NCBI GenBank assembly: GCA_900155415.1
Contig: LT700187.1
Location: forward strand, 930,001-994,000
Origin: Christensenella massiliensis
GTDB taxonomy: Bacteria > Bacillota > Clostridia > Christensenellales > Christensenellaceae
Length of the DNA: 64,000 bases
Reading direction: 5' to 3'
Program-made: the position numbers and the translations under genes
Part shown: piece after piece, positions 34,673 to 42,287 of the stretch
How positions within the stretch are numbered: position 1 is the stretch's first letter
Layout: each line of letters opens with the position of its first letter
The notes under the pieces: model-generated
Seen by the model: the letters and a program-made list of their open reading frames with translations, nothing else
What the model was told of the DNA's origin: nothing
Databases searched by the model: none

Positions 34673-35569
34673 ATGCGCTTCGACTCATGGAACCCGGCGG
34701 TCAACTTCATCTTTTTCGGCATCGTCGTCGCTTCGGCGGTCGCGTTCAACCAGCCGGTGTTCCTTGCCATCGGCTATGCCTGCTCCTTTGCCTATTCGGT
34801 CAAGCTGAACGGGAAAAGGGCGGTCTGCTTCAACCTTGCGCTCATTCCGTTTATCGTGCTGTTCGCCCTTTTTTATTCGGGCTACAACCACTTCGGGGTC
34901 ACGAACCTCGCCGTCAATTTCATCGGCAACCAGCTCACCCTCGAGGCCCTTGTCTCCGGCTTTGTCATCGGAACGCGGGCGGCGTCGGTGCTGATGTGGT
35001 TTTCCTGCATGAACGCCGTCGTTTCGAGCGACAAGGTGGTGTATCTTTTCGGGCGCGTTTCGCCCCGTTTGTCTCTGTTTTTATCCATCCTGCTGCGCAT
35101 GGTGCCGCGCGTGAAGGAACGTGCGCGGAAGATCGGCGCCGCCCAGCGGGCAATCGGACGCGGCGCGGGGCAGGGGGGCCTCCTGCGCCGCATGCGAAAC
35201 GGTATGCGCATCGCGTCTATCGTGATCACATGGACGATGGAGAGCATGATCGGCACGTCGGACTCCATGAAAAGCCGGGGCTATACCCTGCGGGGGCGCA
35301 CCGCCTTTTCCATTTACCGCTTCGACTACCGGGACAGGAGCTTCGTGCTCGTGCTGTTCGGCTGCGCCGCCATTCTCCTGATGGGCATACTGCTCGACCA
35401 GACGTGCATTCTGTATGACCCGGAGATCATCCTGAACCGTATCACGCCCCTTTCCGGCGTATTCTACGCGGCCTATGCGCTTTTGTGCCTGCTGCCCATG
35501 CTGGTGCAGATAATGGGGGAGAGACGCTTTGCACGGCAGAGAAAAGCGGGCTGTGAAAACGGCGCTTAA
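34673..35569 (+). CDS. ECF transporter transmembrane T component (second copy)
   Basis: 298 residues, ATG at 34673 two bases after the S-component stop with GGAGGCG upstream. It shares with the first T protein the N-terminal pattern WNPAVNFIFF versus HPAVNFIFF, the central SDKVVYLFG region and the SMKSRGY coupling motif, so the two are paralogues. A second T gene in one ECF operon is unusual; it may form an alternative complex or a heteromer. Last gene before the terminator at 35713. Confidence 0.85.
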   Translation: MRFDSWNPAVNFIFFGIVVASAVAFNQPVFLAIGYACSFAYSVKLNGKRAVCFNLALIPFIVLFALFYSGYNHFGVTNLAVNFIGNQLTLEALVSGFVIGTRAASVLMWFSCMNAVVSSDKVVYLFGRVSPRLSLFLSILLRMVPRVKERARKIGAAQRAIGRGAGQGGLLRRMRNGMRIASIVITWTMESMIGTSDSMKSRGYTLRGRTAFSIYRFDYRDRSFVLVLFGCAAILLMGILLDQTCILYDPEIILNRITPLSGVFYAAYALLCLLPMLVQIMGERRFARQRKAGCENGA

Positions 35570-35712
35570 AACGGCCGGAAGAGGCTCGCCGGCGGCCCCC
35601 CGCGGACAAAGAGGGGATGCATGCCGGCCCGCTCCGAAAGGGCCCTGCAGCCGAACGGCCTGCCGGGCCCTATTCCCGAAAATGCATAGAAACGGAACTT
35701 TTTCGGCAAACG

Positions 35713-35742
35713 AAAGGCCGGACGCAATATCCGGCCTTTTTT
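35713..35742. terminator. Terminator between the ECF operon and copA
   Basis: AAAGGCCGGA (35713-35722) / TCCGGCCTTT (35730-35739), followed by Ts on the plus strand. It lies between convergent operons and could serve both, though the minus-strand T run is poorer. Confidence 0.88.
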
Positions 35743-35750
35743 CGTCTGTT

Positions 35751-38351
35751 TTACGCTTCCTCGCATTTCACGAGCGTATAGCCCGCGTCTGCGATGGCGT
35801 CCCGGAACACCTGTTCGGGCACGTCCTTTGAAAGGGTGACGGCGGCCTGCTTTTTGTCGAGGTCCACGACCGCCTCCGTCACGCCGTCGAGCGCCGAGAG
35901 CAGCTTCTGCACGTTCATCTGGCAGTGCGCGCACATCATTCCGTCAATGGTCAGCAGTTTTTTCATTTCCTTTTGTCCTTTCCCGTTTTCCGGCGCAGGA
36001 GCGCCTGTATTTTTGATTTGCTCCGCCGCCGCTTCCGGCACGGGGCTATCGGTTCTGCTTTTATCCTTGAACAGCCTCAGCCGCAGCGCGTTCAGAACGA
36101 CGCACACCGAGCTTAAGCTCATGGCGGCCGAGCCGATCATCGGGCTCAGGCGGATTCCGAACGCGGGGAAGAGCGCGCCCGCTGCGAGCGGAATGCCGAG
36201 GGTGTTGTAGAAGAACGCCCAGAATAGGTTTTGGTGGATATTGCGCACCACCGCCTTGCTGAGGCTGATTGCCGTCGCTACGTCTGCAAGGGAATCCTTC
36301 ATCAGCACTACGTCCGCCGATTCGATGGCGATGTCCGTACCCGCGCCGATGGCAATACCAATGTCCGCACGGGTGAGCGCGGGCGCATCGTTCACACCGT
36401 CGCCTACCATGGCGACCTTATGCCCCTTTTCCTGAAGCGCGCGTACGCTCGCCTCCTTATCGGCGGGCAGTACGTCTGAGATGGCTTCCTCTACCCCCAC
36501 CTCTTTGCGGATGGCCTCCGCCGTCACGCGGTTATCGCCCGTGAGCATCACGACGTGCAGGCCCATCTCGCGGAAGCGGGCAATTGCCGCGCGGCTGTCC
36601 TCACGGATGGTGTCCGCCACCGCGATCACACCTGTGATCCTGCCGTCCGCCGCGAACAGGAGAGGCGTTTTGCCCTCGCCCGCAAAGCGTTCGGCGAGCT
36701 CCCTTGCCTGCGCGTTTTCCGCAAGTCCGGATTCTTCCATGAACGCGAGATTTCCGGCGACGCACCGCCGCCCGCTTACGACCGCGCGAATGCCGCGGCC
36801 TGCCTGCGCTTCAAATTCCTCTGCGCGGGGGATGGAAAGTCCTTTTTCCCGCGCTTTTTCCACAACGGCCTGCGCAAGCGGATGCTCGCTCCCAGCCTCC
36901 GCAGCGGCGGCCTGCGCGAGAAATTCATCCTCCGTAAGGGAAGCGTCCAGCACCGAGATATCCGTGACCGACGGGTGGCCGGAGGTGATGGTTCCGGTCT
37001 TATCGAGCACGACGGTGTCTATGGAATGCAGATTCTCAAGGCTTTCCGCCGATTTGATGAGAATACCCTGCTCGGCAGCCTTTCCGGTGCCCACCATGAT
37101 GGCGACGGGCGTTGCCAGCCCAAGCGCGCACGGGCAGGAGATGACGAGCACGGAAATAGCGTTCGAAAAGGCGAATTCAAAGCCCTGCCCGGCGATGAGC
37201 CATACGGCGATCGTCACGATGGCAATGCCGATGACGACGGGCACAAAGATGCCGCTCACGCGGTCCGCAAGCCGGGCGATGGGCGCTTTGGAGTTTCCGG
37301 CCTCGTCCACCAAGCGGATGATCTGCGCGAGGGTCGTATCCTCGCCCACCTTGGTCGCCTGCATGCGGAAGGAACCGTTTTTGTTGATGGTCGCCGAGAT
37401 CACGGTATCGCCCGGCTTTTTCTCTACGGGAATGCTTTCGCCTGTGATGGCCGCTTGATCGACATAGCCGTAGCCCTCCGTGAGCACGCCGTCCACGGGA
37501 ATGCTCTCGCCCGGGCGGATCACGACGGTGTCGCCGCTCTGTACCTGCTCGGCGGGGATCACGCTCTCTTTCCCGCCGCGCAGGACGGTCGCCGTTTTGG
37601 GGGCGAGGTCGACGAGCTTGCCGAGCGCGTCCGATGTTTTGGATTTGGAGCGTGCCTCAAGATATTTGCCCACCGTAACGAGGGTGAGTATCATGGCCGC
37701 CGACTCAAAATACAGCGCGTGGGAATATTCGTGCACGAGCGCCATATCGCCGTGGCCGAAGCCGTACGCCATGCGGTACATGGCAAACAGCCCGTACACG
37801 AGAGACGCCGCCGAGCCGACAGCCACCAGCGAATCCATATTGGGGGAGCGCTTTGCGAGCGCGCGGAACCCGTTCGTATAAAAGTGCAGGTTGATGACGA
37901 TGATGGGGATCGTGATGATAAGCTGTGTCAGCGCGGAGATCAGCGCATTTTCCATGCCCACGAAAATACCGGGGGTGGGAATACCCATCATCGGCCCCAT
38001 GGCGATATACATGAGGGGGATCAAAAGGATCACGGAGGAAACGAGCCGCCGGCGCATCGCGCCCTGCCCATCCGCTGTGAGCTTCTGCCGTTCCTCCCAT
38101 TCGCTGCGGAACCCGCCTTTCTGCGCGCCGTCCGTACTGCCGGGCAGGGAAGCGCCGTAGCCAATGCTTTCCACCGCGCCGATGATCGCGTCCGGCGCCG
38201 TTCTGTTTTCATCATAGGTCACGGTCATGCGGTTTCCGAGCAGGCTGACGTCTACGTCCGAAACGCCGTCCAGCTTGCGCACGCAGCGGTCCACATTGGC
38301 CTGACACGCCGCGCAGGTCATGCCCGTAACATTATATTTTTCTGTTTTCAA
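35751..38351 (-). CDS. copA: Copper-exporting P1B-type ATPase with an extra C-terminal CopZ-like domain
   Basis: 866 residues. An N-terminal HMA domain has GMTCAAC (residues 10-16). Eight membrane helices include VISCPCALGLATP; the phosphorylation site is DKTGTIT; further motifs are SEHPLAQ and GDGVNDAPAL. After the last helix a linker leads to a complete second HMA domain with GMMCAHC (last 71 residues). Function: ATP-driven Cu(I) export across the plasma membrane. An ATG with AAAGGA upstream at 35966 opens this last domain, so a free CopZ-like chaperone might also be made. It follows csoR by 18 bp, and CsoR sites lie upstream. Confidence 0.94.
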   Translation of the reverse strand: MKTEKYNVTGMTCAACQANVDRCVRKLDGVSDVDVSLLGNRMTVTYDENRTAPDAIIGAVESIGYGASLPGSTDGAQKGGFRSEWEERQKLTADGQGAMRRRLVSSVILLIPLMYIAMGPMMGIPTPGIFVGMENALISALTQLIITIPIIVINLHFYTNGFRALAKRSPNMDSLVAVGSAASLVYGLFAMYRMAYGFGHGDMALVHEYSHALYFESAAMILTLVTVGKYLEARSKSKTSDALGKLVDLAPKTATVLRGGKESVIPAEQVQSGDTVVIRPGESIPVDGVLTEGYGYVDQAAITGESIPVEKKPGDTVISATINKNGSFRMQATKVGEDTTLAQIIRLVDEAGNSKAPIARLADRVSGIFVPVVIGIAIVTIAVWLIAGQGFEFAFSNAISVLVISCPCALGLATPVAIMVGTGKAAEQGILIKSAESLENLHSIDTVVLDKTGTITSGHPSVTDISVLDASLTEDEFLAQAAAAEAGSEHPLAQAVVEKAREKGLSIPRAEEFEAQAGRGIRAVVSGRRCVAGNLAFMEESGLAENAQARELAERFAGEGKTPLLFAADGRITGVIAVADTIREDSRAAIARFREMGLHVVMLTGDNRVTAEAIRKEVGVEEAISDVLPADKEASVRALQEKGHKVAMVGDGVNDAPALTRADIGIAIGAGTDIAIESADVVLMKDSLADVATAISLSKAVVRNIHQNLFWAFFYNTLGIPLAAGALFPAFGIRLSPMIGSAAMSLSSVCVVLNALRLRLFKDKSRTDSPVPEAAAEQIKNTGAPAPENGKGQKEMKKLLTIDGMMCAHCQMNVQKLLSALDGVTEAVVDLDKKQAAVTLSKDVPEQVFRDAIADAGYTLVKCEEA

Positions 38352-38369
38352 CAGAGCTTCCTCCTCTCC

Positions 38370-38687
38370 TTATTTCAGCTTTTTGATGAGCTGCACCGCT
38401 TCGTCTACAACGGCGGTGTTGCCCTTTTTGATCTCTTCCACCACGCATGTTTCCATGTGGTCCTGCAAAATCAGGTAACCGAATGCCGCAAGCGCGCTTT
38501 CCACCGCCGCGACCTGCGTTAAAATATCCCCGCAGTAGCGGTTCTCGTCCAGCATTTTACCGATGCCGGAAAGCTGCCCGGCCATGCGGCTCAGACGGTT
38601 TTTTAAAAGCCGCAGCTCCTGCCCGCTGCGCGGAGTCGCCTTCTGATGGCATGCGCACGGCGCGGCCGCCTTGCTTTTGATTTCCAT
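38370..38687 (-). CDS. csoR: Copper-sensing repressor, CsoR family
   Basis: 105 residues, all helical. The Cu(I) ligands are visible as C in NRYCGDILTQ and H and C in HMETC. An extra N-terminal CACHQ segment precedes the family core RLLKNRLSRMAGQLSGI. CsoR represses copper export genes and lets go when Cu(I) binds. It is first in the csoR-copA operon, and two family-type operators lie upstream. Confidence 0.93.
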   Translation of the reverse strand: MEIKSKAAAPCACHQKATPRSGQELRLLKNRLSRMAGQLSGIGKMLDENRYCGDILTQVAAVESALAAFGYLILQDHMETCVVEEIKKGNTAVVDEAVQLIKKLK

Positions 38688-38710
38688 GCTTCCGTCCTCC
38701 TTTTGTCTTT

Positions 38711-38771
38711 AAATACCCCGGTGGGGTATTTGTGCTGTAACAATAATATACCCCAAAGGGGTATTTGTCAA
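38711..38771 (-). promoter_or_regulatory. Promoter and two CsoR operators of csoR-copA
   Basis: Operator 1: AAATACCCC-GGT-GGGGTATTT (38711-38731). Operator 2: ATACCCC-AAA-GGGGTAT (38748-38764). On the minus strand TTGACA (38766-38771) and TATTAT (38743-38748) are 17 bp apart, with operator 2 filling the spacer. This is the expected pattern of copper-relieved repression. Confidence 0.9.
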
Positions 38772-38821
38772 ACAGAAATGACGCGCGGTGAAAAATTTTT
38801 ATGGGCTGCCTGTACCTGCGG

Positions 38822-38879
38822 TTGACAAACCGGGATGAGAATGATATATTAAAAACGCTGTTATTGATAACGCTGTTTT
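38822..38879 (+). promoter_or_regulatory. Promoter and tandem operator of the TetR/ECF locus
   Basis: TTGACA (38822-38827), 17 bp, TATATT (38845-38850). Directly after it AACGCTGTT occurs twice, 15 bp apart (from about 38854 and 38869), each within a near-palindrome of form TAAC-GCT-GTTA. This is a plausible autoregulatory TetR site. Confidence 0.75.
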
Positions 38880-38904
38880 TGATTTTGCGGAAAGGAGCGG
38901 GGGC

Positions 38905-39525
38905 ATGGCAAAACGGGAAGAGGGAATCACCGAAAGCCTTCTTTTATGCGCAAAAAAAGAATTTTTGGAAAAGGGCTATAAGGATGCCTCCCTGCGGGAA
39001 ATCGCGGAAAAGGCAGGCACAAGCACCGGGGCGATCTATATCCGCTATCCGGATAAAGGCGCTCTTTTCAGCGCGCTGGTGGAGCCCGTGGCGGAGGGCC
39101 TTATGGGCCGTTTCCGCGCCGCGCAGGACGAGCATTTCGACCTGATCCCCGCGGGCAGGACCGAAACGAGCCAAGCGCTTTCCACGGCCTACCTCTACCG
39201 CTTTCTCGACTATATCTATGAAAATTTCGACTCGTTCAAGCTTTTGATCTGCCGTTCCGGCGGAACGAGCTATCAGGATTTCCTGCACGAGCTGGTACGC
39301 CTCGAGGTGGAACAGAGCGAGCGGTATTACAGACAGCTCCGGGCAGCGGGAAAAATCGAAGGAACGCTCGACAGGGAGGTCCACCACATGCTGACGAGCG
39401 CGTATTTCACCGCGGTGTTCGAAGTAGTGGCGCACGATATGCCAAAGGAAAAAGCGCGCGCTTACGTAGAGCAGCTCGCATGCTTTTTCAATGCCGGATG
39501 GAACAGTCTGATCCGGTGGAAATAA
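38905..39525 (+). CDS. TetR/AcrR-family regulator
   Basis: 206 residues, ATG at 38905 with AAAGGAGCGGGGGC upstream. N-terminal HTH (ESLLLCAKKEFLEKGYKDAS, LREIAEKAGTSTGAIYIRYP) followed by a helical ligand domain. It precedes an ECF transporter with MptD-type S component; the tandem near-palindromes over its promoter imply autorepression. Its ligand is unknown. Confidence 0.9.
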   Translation: MAKREEGITESLLLCAKKEFLEKGYKDASLREIAEKAGTSTGAIYIRYPDKGALFSALVEPVAEGLMGRFRAAQDEHFDLIPAGRTETSQALSTAYLYRFLDYIYENFDSFKLLICRSGGTSYQDFLHELVRLEVEQSERYYRQLRAAGKIEGTLDREVHHMLTSAYFTAVFEVVAHDMPKEKARAYVEQLACFFNAGWNSLIRWK

Positions 39526-39541
39526 ATTTTTTTGCACAAAG

Positions 39542-39557
39542 GTTAGCGATTGCTAAC
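39542..39557 (+). promoter_or_regulatory. Inverted-repeat operator (box 3) before the ECF transporter
   Basis: GTTAGC-GATT-GCTAAC, matching boxes at 15142 and 16193 apart from the centre. It lies 28 bp upstream of the ATG of the S component and just after the TetR stop. Confidence 0.8.
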
Positions 39558-39585
39558 TATAAAAATGTTGGAGGAGGACAACAAG

Positions 39586-40188
39586 ATGAATACAAATACC
39601 AAATGGTCCGCGAAGGATGTGATCACGACCGTGCTTTTAAGCGTACTGCTGATCGTGATCCAGCTGCTGATCAACATGGTCTGCATGGCCAGCCACTTTG
39701 TCAGCATGGTGCTTTCCGTGGGGATCACCTGCTTTGTATGCGCCCCCGTTTATTTCCTGATGGTGCGCCGCGTGCACAAGCGGTTCGTTTCCCTGCTTTA
39801 TATGACGCTGCTCGGCGTCGTTTTCCTGATCATGGGCGACTGGTTCCTGCTGCCCTATTTTATCGTGGTGGGGCTCGTATGCGAAGCGATACTGTGGAGG
39901 AAAGGCTCGTATGACGCGCCGTGGCGTATCACAGCCGCTTGGACGGTCTACAGCGGGCTTTATCAGGGCGTGAACCTGCTGCCGATCCTCGCGTTTTGGG
40001 AAACCTTCGCCTCCAATGCGCTCGCCTCCGGCATGACGCAGGAGTATATCGATTCCTATCTGTCCTACTATACACAGCCGGGCTGGCTGGCGGTCATCCT
40101 CATCATCACGGTTGCATGCGGCTTTGCGGGCAGTCTGGTCGGCAGCCGCATGATGGCAAAGCATTTCAGTAAGGCAGGCGTCCTGTAA
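39586..40188 (+). CDS. ECF transporter S component, MptD/Trep_Strep family
   Basis: 200 residues; ATG at 39586 with GGAGGAGG upstream. Five to six hydrophobic helices; the helix pattern (KDVITTVLLSVLLIVIQLL, LMGDWFLLPYFIVVGLVCEA-like core) matches the Trep_Strep family of putative S components. It is followed without a gap by its T protein. A DtxR-type box in front suggests that its substrate is iron-linked, perhaps heme or a chelate; other ECF transporters such as LhaSTA are known to import heme, but specificity here is inference. Confidence 0.8.
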   Translation: MNTNTKWSAKDVITTVLLSVLLIVIQLLINMVCMASHFVSMVLSVGITCFVCAPVYFLMVRRVHKRFVSLLYMTLLGVVFLIMGDWFLLPYFIVVGLVCEAILWRKGSYDAPWRITAAWTVYSGLYQGVNLLPILAFWETFASNALASGMTQEYIDSYLSYYTQPGWLAVILIITVACGFAGSLVGSRMMAKHFSKAGVL

Positions 40189-40887
40189 ATGGAAAAAAAG
40201 AAGGCAGGCTTTGCCGTCGCTGCCAGACTGTGCGTGTTTGCCGCGACGCTGGCCGGCGTTTTTCTGACAGACGGCACAGACCGGACGTGGATCATTGCGG
40301 CGATGCTGTTTTGTGTCCTCGCGGCGCAGAAAGCATGGAAGCAATGCGCGGGCTTCGCCGTTTTTTACGGAATATTATCTCTGCTGCTGTACCTGATTCG
40401 TTTTCATGGGCTGCGCATGGCGGCATTCTCGGAATTTCACGTGTTCCTGTTTTGGTGGCTGACGCCGGTCTTTATGGCGGCGTGGAACCTCGTATCCGCC
40501 CCGCCGGGAATGCTGAGCGCCTTTTTTGCGCGCGTCCATGCGCCTACGGGGGCGATCCTCGGGCTGCTCGTCATTTTCCGTTTTTTTCCTACCATGCGCG
40601 CAGAGCTGCACGGGCTGCGGGAGTCTATGCACAACCGGGGACTTACCGGACCGGCGCAGGTGCTCCGCCGCCCGGGGAACACATTTGAGTATATTCTGGT
40701 TCCCATGCTGCTGCGCTGCCTGCAAATCTCCGACCAGCTCGCGGTCTCCGCGGCGGCGCGGGGGATCGATACGCCCGGCCCGCGGCACAGCTATTACGAG
40801 CAGAAGCTCCGGGTGCGGGATATCCTCGCGGCGGCGCTCTACGCGGGCGCGATACTGGTATTTCTGCTGATAGGAGGGGTCAAATGA
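40189..40887 (+). CDS. ECF transporter T component (CbiQ-like)
   Basis: 232 residues starting directly after the S-component stop. Membrane helices in the N-terminal half and, towards the C-terminus, the coupling region HGLRESMHNRGLTGPAQVL and AVSAAARGIDTPGP with the A-R-G motif. It overlaps the ATPase gene by 4 bp (ATGA). Confidence 0.85.
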   Translation: MEKKKAGFAVAARLCVFAATLAGVFLTDGTDRTWIIAAMLFCVLAAQKAWKQCAGFAVFYGILSLLLYLIRFHGLRMAAFSEFHVFLFWWLTPVFMAAWNLVSAPPGMLSAFFARVHAPTGAILGLLVIFRFFPTMRAELHGLRESMHNRGLTGPAQVLRRPGNTFEYILVPMLLRCLQISDQLAVSAAARGIDTPGPRHSYYEQKLRVRDILAAALYAGAILVFLLIGGVK

Positions 40888-42287
40888 TCGAGCTTGAAAA
40901 CGTATCCTTTGCCTATGCGGGGGAGGAACCGTGTATCCACGGCGTGGACCTTAGGGTGGCGGCCGGGGAATGCGTTGTATTCATAGGGCGCTCAGGCAAT
41001 GGAAAAACCACGCTGACGCGCCTGATAAACGGCCTTGCCCCCTATTATTATGAGGGAACGCTCAGCGGAAAGCTTCGGATCGGCGGAACAGACCTTGCAG
41101 AGATACCGCAATGGGAACGCGCAAAGCAGATCGGCTGCGTGTTTCAGGATCCACGGTCTCAGTTTTTTTCGGCGGAGCTTGCCGGGGAAGTGGCGTTCGG
41201 CTGCGAGAATCTCGGCTTTTCCGTGCAGGAGATCAGGGACCGCACAGATGGAGTGATACGCACGATGGGCCTCGACGCCCTGCGGAACACTCCGCTTGAC
41301 CGGCTTTCCAGCGGGGAAAAGCAAAAGGTCGCGATCGCTTCGGCCCGTGCGGCGGGGCCGCGGATATTCACCTTTGACGAACCCACCGCAAATCTTGACG
41401 AAGAAAGCGCCGGGCAGCTTTCAGAGACGCTGGCGGAATTGAAGAGGCAGGGGCACACGCTCGTCGTTGCCGAGCACCGGCTGTCGTGGCTGATGGAGCT
41501 TGCGGACCGCTTTTTATATGTGGACGGGGGCAGGCTCGTGCGGGAATTTTCCCCGCGTGAGCTCGCCTTGCTCTCCGCAGGCGAAGCCGCGCGGATAGGT
41601 CTGCGCCGTCCATGTAAAACGGAGCCGCCTCTCCTGCCCGCCGCGGACTGCCGGACAGGCGCGGCCGCGGAAGCGCGGCGGGTCTGCTGCACGGTGGGAA
41701 GAAAGACCATTTTCCGGGATATCGATTTCAGCGCTTCTCCGGGCGAGGTCGTGGCGGTAACCGGGCGGAACGGAACGGGCAAGACGACATTTGCAAAAAT
41801 ACTGTGCGGACTGCGCCGTGAAAGCGGGGGGAGCGTGCTCTTCAGCGGAAAAAGACTGCCGCCCGGCCGCCGCAGGGAACGCGTCTTTTACAGTGCCAAC
41901 GACACCAACACCCAGTTTTTCACACCCAGCGTGGAGGAAGAGGTGCTTTTGCTGCTGCCCCGGCGGGAAAAAGAGCTGGAACGGGCGCGGGAGACGCTCA
42001 GGCGGCTCGGCCTGTATGAATACCGCACCCGTCACCCCGCCACTCTTTCCGGCGGCCAGAAGCAGCGGCTCTCTTTGGCGTGCGGCGTCTTGAGCGGGCG
42101 GGAGCTCCTGATTTTTGACGAACCCACCAGCGGCCTTGACGGCGGCAACATGAAGATCATTTCAGATATGCTGAAGCAGGAGGCTGAAAACGGGAAAACG
42201 GTGCTGGTGATTACGCATGACGCCGAACTGATGGAGGCGTGCTGTACGCATATATTCCAGATGGGAGGCTACCGACCGGGCAGATAA
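40884..42287 (+). CDS. ECF transporter ATPase with two fused cassettes
   Basis: 467 residues. First cassette: GRSGNGKTTLTRL, LSSGEKQKVAIAS, FTFDEPTANLDEES. Second: GRNGTGKTTFAKIL, LSGGQKQRLSLAC, LLIFDEPTSGLDGG. Shorter than the fused ATPase of the B12 locus (561 residues) and clearly a separate lineage. Its 3' end overlaps by 19 bp with the convergent permease gene. Confidence 0.9.
   Translation: MIELENVSFAYAGEEPCIHGVDLRVAAGECVVFIGRSGNGKTTLTRLINGLAPYYYEGTLSGKLRIGGTDLAEIPQWERAKQIGCVFQDPRSQFFSAELAGEVAFGCENLGFSVQEIRDRTDGVIRTMGLDALRNTPLDRLSSGEKQKVAIASARAAGPRIFTFDEPTANLDEESAGQLSETLAELKRQGHTLVVAEHRLSWLMELADRFLYVDGGRLVREFSPRELALLSAGEAARIGLRRPCKTEPPLLPAADCRTGAAAEARRVCCTVGRKTIFRDIDFSASPGEVVAVTGRNGTGKTTFAKILCGLRRESGGSVLFSGKRLPPGRRRERVFYSANDTNTQFFTPSVEEEVLLLLPRREKELERARETLRRLGLYEYRTRHPATLSGGQKQRLSLACGVLSGRELLIFDEPTSGLDGGNMKIISDMLKQEAENGKTVLVITHDAELMEACCTHIFQMGGYRPGR

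Noticed and set aside
36555-38522. Long plus-strand frame opposite copA
   Set aside because: Antisense shadow in high-G+C sequence; histidine/arginine-rich with no domain.
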